DNA of 64,000 nt from Cladophialophora immunda. Lineage: Eukaryota > Ascomycota > Eurotiomycetes > Chaetothyriales > Herpotrichiellaceae. The notes beneath the pieces were generated by a model. That model saw only the letters and a list, made by a program, of their open reading frames with translations. It did no database searches and had not been told where the DNA came from. The stretch spans positions 515,704 through 579,703 of the forward strand of contig NW_015622544.1 in the NCBI RefSeq assembly GCF_000835495.1. The letters are read 5' to 3'. Of this stretch, positions 1 through 10,994 are shown in pieces (position 1 is the stretch's first letter; each line of letters opens with the position of its first letter). Made by a program: the position numbers and the translations under genes.

Positions 1-380
1 AACATCAATCGTACACGGTACGGGAGAAGGGGGAGAGCAAGGCTATCATGTCGAGCTTCGTTCCAGTCCTTTTGTCCCTCTGGTTTCACCATGCTGGTAG
101 GTTCTATGTTGAATCTATATTTCTGGTGTTGGTACAGTGATGGACACTAAGAGACTCGATCTGTTTCTTTGGGACCGGTCAACTTGCCCTTGTGCATGTC
201 TTTCCCGGTTCTGCCGCTTCACTAGGCGCCTTGAGGCTCTTGGATACCACACAGGAATAGCCAGCTCGTCGTGGTCGTTGGAATGACTGGGCCCCTGAAT
301 CATTCTTCCTTTATTTCCCCCTTTTTTTCTTCCACCTTTGAAAAACGGGCATCTGCACGCCCAGAGAGCGGCTGGGCTTG
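1..380. other. Left edge spacer, 3' flank of the hydrolase gene
   Basis: No coding region with family resemblance is seen. The stretch probably holds the 3' UTR of the minus-strand hydrolase gene to its right. Short ORFs here lack codon-usage or motif support. Confidence 0.5.
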
Positions 381-1517
381 CTACGTCTCGTCCACGACGC
401 GGTCGACCCACTCGACGAGCGCCCGCCGGAACTCGTCAAACTTCTCGCTCATGACCCAGTGCCCGCAGTCAAGGTCCAGCAGCTCGAACCTGGGGAAGAA
501 CCGGCCGATCACGGGCAGCGTCTCGTCCGCCACGTAGTGGCTCTTGGTGCCCCGGACCACCAGCGTGGGGCCCTTGTACTGGTGCGTGTCGGGGTCCTTG
601 AAGGGGAAGTCGGCCAGGTCGGGCAGGGCCTTTGCGAGCGTGTGCAGCGGGATCCGGAACCTCAGCTCCGTGTCGTGCCTTTCCCTCCGCGCCCCGTAGT
701 GCGGCTGATGCCCGGGCGAAGAAGGGCCGTGCGATTTGCGCTCGTGCGATCCGCCGGCCCCCGGCGCGGCGTGGGCGGCCACCTTGACGAGGTTCGTCAG
801 GAGGAACTGGCGGATGGCCAGGTCCGGCTCGTACTTGGCCAGGATCTTGTCCGCCTCGCTCTGCCTCTTGAGCCGCGGCCGCAGCTCGTCAATCTCCCGC
901 ATCGCGTCCAGGTACTTGCCAAAGTCGCCCCGCAGCGCGGCGTCCACGGGCGCATTGTCCACCGGCACCAGCGCCGAGTACCTCTCCGGCTGGCGGAGCG
1001 CGAGCGTCATGGCCACCTTGGCGCCCATCGAGTGCCCGACCAGAGTCGGCGACGGGATCTTGTGGGTGTCCAGGAAGTGCTCCACGTCCCGCGCCATCGC
1101 CGTGTACGTGTGCACGGGCGAGTGAGGCGAGTCGCCATGGTTGCGGAGATCGATCGTGTAGACGGGCCGGGAGAGATCTTTGGCTAAGGCTCTGGAGAAA
1201 AAGACAGAACTCGTCAGCAAAAAAAGCTATCCCTCAACTCGGATGAGGGGAGGCCAAAGTGAGGAGGTGCTTCCTTACTTACTCAGAGTCCGATTGTTGC
1301 GCTGCGACCCGAACAGCCCGTGCATGATGATGATGGGTCCAGGACCCTTGGTGCTCGTCTTGTCGGGCGGGTTGTGGCGGTGGAACGCCAGGTCCACGAT
1401 GTCGTCGTGCTCGTGCTTCTCATGGCGGAGACGCGAGTGAGGAGAGCTCGTGAGATGGCGGCGCGAGGGCACAGTGCTCCGTCGTGGAAGAGCGTTGGGG
1501 AGTGGTATCCGCCGCAT
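381..1517 (-). CDS. Mitochondrial alpha/beta hydrolase, IMO32/ABHD11 family
   Basis: Two exons, 1279-1517 and 381-1191, with an 87-base intron (gtaagg..ctccag) give 349 residues. The join restores the family sequence NNRTLSKALAKDL followed by DLRNHGDSPHS. The N-terminus (MRRIPLPNALPRRSTVPSRR) is basic and acid-poor, as in a mitochondrial presequence. HGLFGS forms the oxyanion region, the nucleophile serine sits in VGHSMG, and the catalytic histidine is in LDCGHWVMSEK near the C-terminus. The family includes yeast Imo32, the Eat1 ethanol acetyltransferases and human ABHD11, which act on small acyl esters or protect lipoylated enzymes in the matrix. A His/Gly/Ser-rich insert of about 30 residues interrupts the cap region. 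Fold and localisation are well supported; the substrate is unknown. Confidence 0.9.
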
Positions 1518-1990
1518 TTGTGCGAGTTGAGGCGCGTGAAGAAGCGGTATACGCGCGCGTATTAGGGTATGGCAAGTAGAGGGATGGGGTGGGATTGTCT
1601 TATTGTCCCAGCGGAGATTTCCTCATGCTTAGAAGAAGGGGTGTGGGAGCTAGAATGAAGCTGAGGTGAAGCTGGTGTTGGTACATTGAATTCCACAAAG
1701 CAACAAAAATTTGGCTGCGCCATGACGTCGGGTTCCGAGCCTCGCGAACCGCGCGCGAAAAATCCCCCAAGCCTTGCCCCCCCTCCCCCCCCCCATGAAA
1801 CCCTAGCCTTGTCGCTGTCCTTGCACTGTTGTGACAATCTCCGCCCTGCATAACATACACTTCGAACAATATGAGCAAGGCGCTTCTAGCAAGACCGATG
1901 AATCTCGCGTCTGCAGTTACAGAGCAGCTCGGTCCGAAGGGCCTATTGCGCCATCTCCTCGTGTTCTCGAGGCTGCGACATTGACACCCG
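1518..1990. other. Spacer between hydrolase and TrpRS genes
   Basis: Holds the promoter of the minus-strand hydrolase and the 3' flank of the TrpRS gene. A C-rich run lies at 1777-1794. No gene is seen. Confidence 0.5.
1777..1794. repeat. Cytosine homopolymer tract
   Basis: Eighteen bases, all C except one T, in the upstream region of the hydrolase gene. Seen directly; no function is inferred. Confidence 0.8.
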
Positions 1991-3773
1991 TCACGTCTTG
2001 GCTTGTCTGATAGATTTGACAGTCTCCTCTTGAGCAATGCTTGGGTCTGCACGGTTGTCGGGCAGTTCCTCGTCCATTCCCACCTCCCCTACCTCGAAAT
2101 CGAACGGGTTGGACTCGATATTCAAGTCGGACCCCAGATCCTTACGCGCAGCTTGTCTCCGTCGCTCCCGAATTCTGGTCGCTTCCTCCTCGGAAAGCGT
2201 AACGCCGAACAGCCCCAGTGCCTGCTGGACCTCGTCAAGGGTCATGCGGGCTTTCCGTCGCGCCTTTGCGCCGCCCCACTCGATTTCTTCGCGCAGTCGG
2301 TCGTTCCCAGAGTCCATGAGGGTGAGGAAGTTGTCGCGCACGCCCCTCAGTGCAGAAATGATCTCGTCCGCGATCATCTCCTTGAATGCTCGCATGCTGA
2401 CATTCTCGTTGTCCTTGGCAATGTACTCGCTGGATTCTCGCGACTCGGTCACGTGCCTCAATATCTCTACCAGGTTGGACACGCCTGGCCGCCGTTCCGG
2501 GTTGAAAGAAATACCAGGCTCCGAGTCGGTCACGGCACCCCTGAGCTTGGCGTGGATCTCGTCTGGGCTGTCGGTAACCAGAATTCGGGATTTTGGATCA
2601 GGGTCAGACTTGGACATCTTCTGCTCCGGACGCTTGAGGGACATGATCCTTTTGGCAGGGGCTTTGTGTTGTGTTAGTACCTCAAACAGATGAAGAGTCC
2701 ACTAGAAAGCCTTACATATTACCGGCCAAGGTATTCGGAAGACATTCCCTCCGGAGGATTCCCTGACCAGGGCATTAAATCCCCTGGCCAATGTCCGGGT
2801 AAACTCGATATGTTGGAGTTGGTCCTCGCCAACAGGCACGATAGATGGCCTACCTGACGTCAACTGGCAACACAACAAATCAGACAAAGAAAGCAACTGA
2901 CTGATAGAGTAATATATCCGCCGCTTGGAGAACGGGGTATGAAAACAGTCCGAGCTTGAGCTTCGCTGTCGCTTCGTCGCTTTCGAGGCTGGCATTTTCG
3001 GGCAAGTTCAACTTGCTCTATGAGCTGCGGTTTCAGTGTCATTCCGCCGGGCTATACACGTAGAGTTTGTACGCACCTTCCACTGAGTCATTCTGGACAG
3101 ATACCCTGTAGAAGCAATGGTACTCAGGATCCACATCAGAGAGGCATGCTGCGGAACCTGCTTCGATAAGCTGATGCTAGATCCTAGATGGTAGCACGAG
3201 ACTTACGTCGGATTGGAAGAACAATGTGGTATTCCTGTTGTTGTGCAGGCCAAGAGCAAGAAGAGCAGCGTACGACTCCTTCCTTAGACGCAAGCGCTCC
3301 GTCGCCGGCGTGTCCGAAGTCAGAGCGTGCAAGTCGACCACCGAGAAGTACTGTTCATAGCGATAGTTGATGGCGAATTTGGGGTCGGTGGATTGATCAT
3401 GGAGCCGTTTCCACTGCCGCAGAGCCCCCAGGTAGTTTCCGAGGTGAGGGACGCCGGTGGGCTGAATCCCGGAAAAGGCTCGTCTGATGCTGGAGGACGG
3501 CGACATCCGCGCCCAGTGCTGTTCTATTTCGTCTCTTCCATCCTTCTCAGTTCCTGTAGAGGCAGCATCGCGCACGGTCTTGATGATCCGAGGCTGCTTG
3601 TCCTCGCCCAAGCGCGACCTTTTGACGGTCGCAACCTGTACCTCATGGCTGATGTTCCGGCATTTAATCTTCCTGGAGTAATGCGGCCTCGCTGACACAT
3701 GCACGAGGCCTCGGGGCATTTCACGAGGTAAAGGAGTGTACGCGTTCCAGAAGGACGCCAATCGAAAACACAA
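1991..3773 (-). CDS. Mitochondrial tryptophanyl-tRNA synthetase
   Basis: Five exons (3207-3773, 3077-3157, 2902-3017, 2716-2849, 1991-2661) give 522 residues. The enzyme charges tRNA-Trp for mitochondrial translation (yeast Msw1 counterpart). The bacterial-type class I catalytic core is clear: FSGIQPTGVPHLGNY carries the HIGH-like motif, VPVGEDQLQHIEF is the dimer/substrate region, and KMSKSDPD is the second signature. Splicing joins PWPV to ISPAKRIMSL, as in the family. About 95 residues precede the core, basic and suitable as a matrix leader; the exact initiator among the first methionines is uncertain. The C-terminus adds an acidic tail of about 50 residues beyond the usual end. It is in tandem with the GMC gene upstream. 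Confidence 0.92.
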
Positions 3774-4134
3774 TAATACAAGGAGAGCTTGAAAGGAAAA
3801 GTTGTTGGGGCCAAGTCAGGCCACGGGATGGGTCAATAAAATAATGTGCCCAAAAGGGGGTAATCTAGGCGCCGCTTTTGAGCCCCGTAGCGTCGCTGTA
3901 TCCACAATTATGGGCCGTGCCAAGAGTCGATACTCGTCTTCGTCGTTACTCCGTAAAGCTTCAGCCTTGTCCTTTCTGTCCTACGGGTGGCATACTATAA
4001 GGTAGGCATTGACAGTAACCGGGGAAAAAGGTCGAGATAACCAAGACTTCTATGAATGCAACGTCGCGCTAGCCTCAGCCAGTGTCTATAAAACAGCCCG
4101 TCGACGTTCGGAGACCATCCTTGCACTAACCAGC
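3774..4134. other. Spacer between TrpRS and GMC oxidoreductase genes
   Basis: Contains the TrpRS upstream region and the 3' flank of the GMC gene. No additional gene or RNA is seen. Confidence 0.5.
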
Positions 4135-6446
4135 CTAAGCCTTGGACCATCTTGCCTTGATCAGATCGGCCGCTTTCTCGCCAATGCCGTATCTGCTATC
4201 AATTAGTATCAGCCTATGGGGTCTGGGGAAGGTCATGCATACGCAGGCATTTGAGTGTGGCCACCGTTCAGAGTAGGCATCACACTGGTATCGGCAACGC
4301 TGAGGCCTTGGACTCCCCGGACTTGAAGCTTTTCATCAAGAACGGCCATCTTATCGTCATCTCGACCCATCTTGCAAGTACCTGCCGCGTGATAGCAGGT
4401 CGTGGCCTCTTTTTGGACATGCGGCACCCATTCTTCCCGTTTGGTATAAGCATGATGTGTCAGATCTGGGATGCGGTCAGAGTTGTGCTCTTGGGGGGCG
4501 CTGGCGATGTACGCACCTGACGGCCACGATCCCTTCACAATCTCTTGTTTGGCGACCTTGTTCAAGTTCATGACAATCTCGTTGCCGAGCCTGCAGCCCT
4601 CGGACATGACCAGCATGTCGAGTGGATCGGCAAGATAATTGCAATCCACCACCGGGTTGTCGAGAGGGTCTTTGGATTTGAGAGTGACTGTGCCCCTTGA
4701 CCGCGGTGAAAACAGCTCGGTGATCATGGCAAAGGCGTGCTTCTTGTCTAGTGGCAGCCGGTCAGTTCGTGACTGCGGCCATGTCCTCTCGTGTGCTCAC
4801 CGATGGGAAATTGATCATATTGCTTGGGACCACCGTACAACTTTGACCATGTCAGCAAGGGACATACGCTCGAGTCATCTTCGGGTTGCTCACCTCGGTG
4901 GTAAAAAACTCCACGTTCGGCTGCTTGGGAGTCAGACCCATTGGGTCACGGCCGGGCTCCGTCTTTGCTTCCTTCCATAGAGGCTCATCCTTCAAACGAT
5001 CGTCTAGTCTCGCAAAGGCAAGGGCGCCAAAAGGAAATGTAGAGAGAATGCCTTCTTTCTTTTCCTTGTACAGCATATATGCTGCCATGGCAGCATCCCC
5101 ATGGTATCTAGAGAACTAGTCAGAACAATCGCAGTCAAGAAAGACATGTCGTACACAAGATGGTCGTTGGTCAACCCTTCCTTGGTGACCTCGTAAAAAG
5201 CAAACACAATCTGTGTCAGGTCAGCCATCAGGAGCTATCAAATCGAGACAACGGCCACCCACAAGATGATCGAGCAGATTCTTTCCCACTCCCGGAGAGT
5301 CGACTAGACACTTGATGCCTAACTGTTCCAGGTCGGCCTTGGGACCAATACCTGATCGAAGAAGTATCGCTGGAGAACAGTAGGCGCCTTGGATAATCAG
5401 CTGTGTTTGCCAAGTCACGGCATAGAGGGGGCATTTACCTCCAGAGACAATGATCTCCTTTGTGGCCTTGATCTCCGCCCTTGCACCGCTCTTGTCGACA
5501 ACCACCACGCTGGTGGCTTGTAGTTGGCCATTCTTTTCCTCAAAGTTGATCTTGTCCACGACTGTGTCAACCATGAGGTCGATATTGGCCTTGTGTTGAT
5601 CGTTGGTCACAAAGTCCGCCCCGGTGGTTCTGATGCCCTTGTGGACTTGCGAGATAACGTCAGCGTTGGATCCATAGCAGAATCCTCGTGGCTACCTACC
5701 GGTCCGTGTTGCATGGCCGCAGCCATGAGGCGTCTCGCCGTTGCTGAACATGTCGTGCACCAGCGGGAATCCCACATCCTCCATGCTCTCGAGTAACAGG
5801 TTCGTGATCGGTGCTACGTCGTGGGGCTCTGTATGAAGCGGGCCATTGTAGCCGTGGGCTTTCTCGTCCGCTTGAAACCACGGCTTAGGATGGAACGTTT
5901 CGGCCTGGTCCGTCATCAGCTGCATATTATGGTTCTGAATGGGATCCCCGTACCTTGCGCATGTACTTGAAGAATTCTTCTCCAGACCACCCTGGAAGAC
6001 TGAACCACTCAGTGGGCGCTCCCAGCAACAGTATCTGGGACTTCTTACTTCCAATCGTCATAGTCTTGCTTGCTTCCTCTGACACAAAGGGTGCCATTGA
6101 CACCACTGGACCCTCCGAGGAATTTCCCACGGCTGAGTTTGACTTGTCTGCCGTTGATGCCTTTCATGGGCGGAGTGACAAGGTTCCAGTCGAGTTCCGA
6201 GTCGAAATTCTTGGACCAGCCGCCCGTCATGTGGACGTTCTCGAGGTCCTTATTGTGAGGCCCGGCCTCGACGACGAGGATCCGCGCATTGGGGTCTTCG
6301 GCGAGTCTGCCCGCCACGACACATCCTGCTGTGCCTCCACCGCTAAAGGTCGTTATGATCAGCGAGGGCAGCGACTGGGCATGGCAATGGACTCACCACA
6401 CGATGAAGTCGTACTCCTTGTCTGCGACTATCCTACCTGGAGACAT
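4135..6446 (-). CDS. GMC-family FAD oxidoreductase (choline/alcohol dehydrogenase-like)
   Basis: Eleven exons can be joined in phase: 6397-6446, 6049-6342, 5954-5999, 5700-5904, 5439-5645, 5263-5387, 5155-5210, 4894-5107, 4801-4840, 4243-4747 and 4135-4192, giving 599 residues, a normal GMC length. The N-terminus reads DFIVCGGGTAGC, the FAD-binding dinucleotide motif, created by splicing. GGSSGVNG and GAYCSPAILLRSGIGP are the two GMC signatures. The active-site histidine is in CYHAAGTCKMG and the second conserved segment is GGHTQMPAYG. There is no signal peptide, so the enzyme is probably intracellular, which fits an alcohol or choline-type dehydrogenase better than secreted glucose oxidase. 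The substrate is not predictable. Ten introns in 2.3 kb is unusually dense for this window. Confidence 0.92.
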
Positions 6447-8940
6447 TGTGATGACTGATTTGCACAGAACTTGCACTAAACTGGGGAAAGAGATATCAAC
6501 AGACTCGATTGTCAAGGTGGCGTTTGTGCTCTTGCTGAACAGCACGCAGGGTCTCTCGATTTATATGAAAGTCAAACCCAAGATGACACCCGTGGAATAA
6601 TTCCACGCCTCTCCGGAGTCAAAGAGACTGGATCTGTAGACTTAACACTAGCTCGCCGCAACCCACTCACGCCCCCATACTCGATGGCTCAAGCTAGAAC
6701 AGCCGCAGGGATCCATTGGGGCGCTCAAGAAGGTTTCCACCCCGCAAAAGAACGAAGCTGATGTGGAGATGCAGAAACGCTGGGCCGTCGCGGAACAAAT
6801 TCCCTTCTCTATAGAAGGCCCATTCGCTTTTCAAAGGTGCCGCGGGGTGCCTGGGGCCAGCAATGGTGCAAGGGGTGAAACAGTCGCAACTTGCAGCGAT
6901 CCATCGGGCGCTGTCGGCAGAAGAGACGCAGCTGGGACCTTTAGGGCTGACTGCTCAGCCTTGTGCATTGCCATATGTGGTTTCCACACGAACCTTGGGC
7001 CCTAGGGGGTTCAACGGGCGTTAGATAGTGGCTGTCGAACCGGGGTATTATCCCAACCCGTGTCCATCAACGTACTGCTTGCTACTTTGGAATCGCCAAA
7101 GAGAAAAAAGGCACCTTACCGGCGCCTCTCCGGCCCACAGCGGCAATGAATCATGTTACATCAGCCTTGACCGATGCCACGGTGGATGATTAGGTAGGCA
7201 ATTCGGGCGTTGGCTAGGTCTGTATCAACGCCGACTCCATTTTATAGCATTTCTGGCTCTAGTGGATTGAATCTCTTTGATTCGTCGACATGTTAACTAT
7301 AGACGGATGTTATCTGCACAGGAAGGATTGCCTTTAACGACGAACATGAACTAGCTCGCTTTTTTCTAACCACAGCAGCGGAGACTTGCCTCGCGGACAC
7401 ATGGAAGGCCGGTATATGATGCAGCCCTGTGGCCCCTGGCAATATGTAATACGATCTGACCCGATAACAATCATCATCAGCATCATCACCACCACCATAA
7501 AGATCGTCCCCTAACCCAGAGTCGGCAAGTTGGTTGGTTCTGGAACGACCTTTTACTATTCCCAGCGTGGAGATATCTCTGCTGGCCACTTAGCTAGGCA
7601 TTAGTTCCTCGACGCCCGACGCCCCTCCGCGGACAGAGTCATATGGGGCTTCAGACCAAGTCCGCGGACATAAGGTACTATAAGACTTACTGAAGACGGC
7701 AAGTCCGCGTCTTTTTTCCACATGCCATAACAAAAGGACCCTTGCGTTCTATCTGTGTCAGGCCCCGGGAGAGGACAATGTCGTGGCGGTTCGAGTTGAT
7801 GACCTGACCAAGGGAAGGCTACGCCGTGTTGTGTCAGCCTCGAATCCTTCAGTCAGGGTTTGTATGGCCTGACAAAACCTACTGTTGACCAGAGGTGCCC
7901 ATAGGTCGCAGGGGGTACACCACAACTATGCACGGACAGGTCTAGGAGGGACCGCCCCCAAGAGAGAAAGACCAGACCCGTATATTGTGTCCTCGTTCAA
8001 TCCCACTTTCTCTGATGCAAGGATCGACATCTGCTATAGGCGCACCACCGATCGAGGCTGGAACCAAGAAGAGAAGCGACGACGACGGCCGTTGCTGATA
8101 TTGTCGACGGCGTGGACCACTCTCTGATCTGATCATGGGAGGATTTCCCACCGCCCCGTTCGCTACAGACCCTCTCAGCAAAGACAACCCCCCTTCCTAT
8201 GAAGACTGACATGTTCCTGGAAGGCAGAAACAAAGGGAAACATCCATCTCGCATGCCGTATCTCTACAGCCGACCCTCACCACCTCGGGAGGGCAATAAT
8301 CGCTCCCGTGCCCCGAGCGGGAGAACCTGAGCCGTGGTCGTCTCGAATCCTGGTTTCTGATTCTTGGACATATCAGCATCTATGCCGGGTCCTCCTTGGC
8401 CCCTGCTTGGACGAGTCAAAAAGGATCTCGAGAAGCGGACTCGGACGCATCACGGAGTGACATACAGATCTAGAACTGCTAGGGAATCGATACCGTTGGC
8501 CCTGATTCGCTCGTTCCAAAGCTTGCATTGCTTCGTCGTGTATATCACTGAATGCGCCTTCATTTGTACATCAATCTATACACAGAGTATACTCAACCAC
8601 CCCCAGGGGTATGAGCATTCAGCAATGCCGGCCGGTTTGGGACCATGAGTGGCATTAGAAGCCCAAGCATAGTCAGTCCGTGGATCGCCATCTTCGATAC
8701 TGTCTCTTCCGTCGAGACTATACATACCACAATATCTCACACCGCAACTTTTGGTGAACGTTGTCATGGTTCTGGAGCCTCCTCGCGCGCCTCATGAACC
8801 TCCCTAACCTCCTTTTGCTAGTCTGTGGTGATCCCATCCGGTCTGTCGGTCTGACCATCTCCTCATTCCATCCGCCGACGGCCCACGGCGAATGCATCTT
8901 GCACTGCGGAAACTTCGTCTCATCTGATCAGGAGAACTGC
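6447..8940. other. Gene-poor spacer of 2.5 kb
   Basis: No ORF on either strand shows a recognisable domain or can be joined into a longer frame. The left part should hold the GMC promoter. Two TCCGCGGA palindromes and a half site lie at 7625-7710. No transposon ends or long repeats were noticed by eye. Confidence 0.5.
7625..7710. promoter_or_regulatory. Cluster of TCCGCGGA zinc-cluster-type palindromes
   Basis: Exact TCCGCGGA occurs at 7625-7632 and 7661-7668, and the half site TCCGCG begins at 7704. This octamer is the pleiotropic drug response element bound by yeast Pdr1/Pdr3 zinc-cluster proteins. It lies about 1.2 kb upstream of the GMC gene. Binding in this organism is inference only. 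Confidence 0.35.
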
Positions 8941-10373
8941 TTACCAGGGATCCTCGGTCGTCCTACTCTTCTCCCGAACCTCGCTCATGCCAACACCCTC
9001 CCGCCTGTTCCCCTGCCTCTCCAGTAACCCAAGCAGATCGTTCTTCTTGCCCGCGGTCTTGTTGAATCCGAACAGGCGCAATTTTCCATCGAGATCCTTC
9101 TCGAGAGAGGTGAAGTCGTGGTCCATTTTGGAGGCAACGTCTGTTCACAAACACGTATCAGCAAAAGTCACAGCCACGTCATGAGCGCAGGGTAACCACT
9201 TCGCCGTAGCTAAGGGAGAAATGGAGAGAATCATGACTGTGTGACTGCAAGACTTACCGACGCCCTCCCAACCCCACAGATTCGCTTTCATGCCTACTCC
9301 GTAAAACTGCCATTTTCTCACAAACGCCAACCACGTCTCAACCACTTCCGGGTGTCCGTCATACACCGTGATCAACCTCTTCATTGTGATCCTCTCAAAG
9401 TTCTCTTGTGCCTTTTTATTCACAAAGTTGCTTTTGAGAACCGTCCACCTTTCGATCTTTTTCGGCAGCGGCGTGGGACCTCTGCAGGGCAGGGATAGGT
9501 AGTAGGCGGCGCGGACGCAGAAGTCGGCGTAGAACTCGAGGTTGCGGGTGCTGAAAGATCGGAGCTGGAGTTGACACACGGGGATACCGTGGGTGGTAGG
9601 GTGGTAGAGCGGGGTGCGGTAGGCCGCGAGGACGTTGGGCGGTACATTCGGTCTTGTATTTTCATCTCCCGGTGCAGGGGCGGGTGTCTCGGACGAAGCC
9701 AGTGGAGGCGTGGATGGCGAGCTTCTGGCGGCCTTGGGAGTTGACTTTGTGGGCGGCCGCGGTCGTGCCTTTTCCTGTGCTTGCGACGGAGAGGTCACGT
9801 TAGCTGCTGTCGAAGAGGATTTGGTCGGCTGTGGCGTCGATGCCGACATCTGCTGTAGTTCCTGGGCTTGAACTTCTGACACCACGTCCGGCCTCGCTTT
9901 GGACCGTTGTATCGAAGTTGGGGTATGCTTGGGCTTGGGTATCGGTGCCGCCGAGTCATCTTCTGTGCCGCTCTCTTTAGCAGACCCTCTCGCTTCAGTG
10001 GGGGCTTCCTGGATCTTGTAGGATCCGATTTCTGGTGTTGGGAAGCCTGCAGTGATATCAACAGGACCGGTTTCTAGCGACTTGTCTTTATTGTCTCGTT
10101 CGTATCGTAGCGAACCAGAGCAGAAGGCTCGTGTCGACGGTTGCGGAAGGGATGGAGCTGAAAGGCGAGGTTTAAACGGAACGGTCGTTGTCTAGAGATC
10201 GGACACGACGGTTAGTAAATCGTGATATATTTGACAAGCATAGCGCTCTGCTATCTGAAGTCTGCGTCGTGGCCAGCACAGTCCTTCCTGTCAAGCAGTG
10301 GGTGGGAGAACTTCCATACCTTCTGAGGGCGGCATGCTTCGATAGCTATGCGAAGACATCGGGGCGCCGCCAT
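8941..10373 (-). CDS. Mitochondrial small-subunit ribosomal protein uS10m (Rsm10/MRPS10)
   Basis: Three exons, 10320-10373, 9258-10191 and 8941-9140, give 395 residues. Exon 1 encodes MAAPRCLRIAIEACRPQK and exon 2 continues TTTVPFKPRLSAPS, a typical basic matrix leader. The S10 domain lies at about residues 200-315, with HGIPVCQLQLRSFSTRNLEF, AAYYLSLPCRGPTPLPKKIE and WQFYGVGMKANLWGWEG. The protein is part of the 3' domain of the mitochondrial 30S-like subunit. Between leader and S10 domain is a low-complexity stretch of about 130 residues rich in Pro, Ser, Thr and Ala, making it longer than yeast Rsm10. No other start is credible: upstream frames are closed, and the in-frame GTG codons at 9883-9888 are internal. 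Confidence 0.9.
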
Positions 10374-10994
10374 CTTTCAGACGTCTTTCGAGGAATCTAG
10401 GGGCGCAGTGTCTTCTGTCAGCAGATCTAGGATCTCCCAGCAAATTTCCCTCGCCGGCAACCGCTATAGGGTCATTCGCACTTTGGCAATCCAAGCAATT
10501 GACTCTGGAGGGCGCAAGACGCGATTCGGCTCAGAAAAGTTTCCATGGTTCTCGGAGCGAAGGAGAAAATCCCCGACCGCGTGCCGCTTTAAACTGGGCT
10601 CCCATACTGGCCCTCGGGGAACTCGCATATAATTTACCACTGTATAGGGGAGTCGATATTAGCATACTTGGGTATTTCCACTTCGGAACTGGTCATTGAG
10701 GGTGAGATCTAGATGTGCTCGACTGGCCCCTAGAAGCCTTATCACGCTGCAGTTTAGGAACATAAGGGAAGGCTGCTAGAGGTGCCGCAGAGCAACATTG
10801 CAATCCGAGCAGCATTCGCTTGAAAGAAAGACCCCCTTCTATTCAGTCATATCCTTTCTGCTCAGTGTATAATATCCCCATATAGTCGAGGACGTTTGCT
10901 ACCCTCCTGACGAAGGCACTAACTCGGACTGTCCGAACCATATCTCAAATTGACGAGCACAAGGTACAGCTTCGTCGCGTGAATGTCCACCGCC
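10374..10994. other. Spacer between uS10m and DyP genes
   Basis: Upstream region of the uS10m gene and 3' flank of the peroxidase gene. No gene is seen. Confidence 0.5.

Noticed and set aside
378..1187. Long plus-strand ORF of 269 codons
   Set aside because: It is antisense to the hydrolase gene, Arg/Pro/Val-rich as expected from the opposite strand of GC-rich codons, and shows no domain.
2003..2693. Two plus-strand ORFs of over 215 codons
   Set aside because: Both are shadows of the last TrpRS exon, which carries the KMSKS motif on the minus strand.
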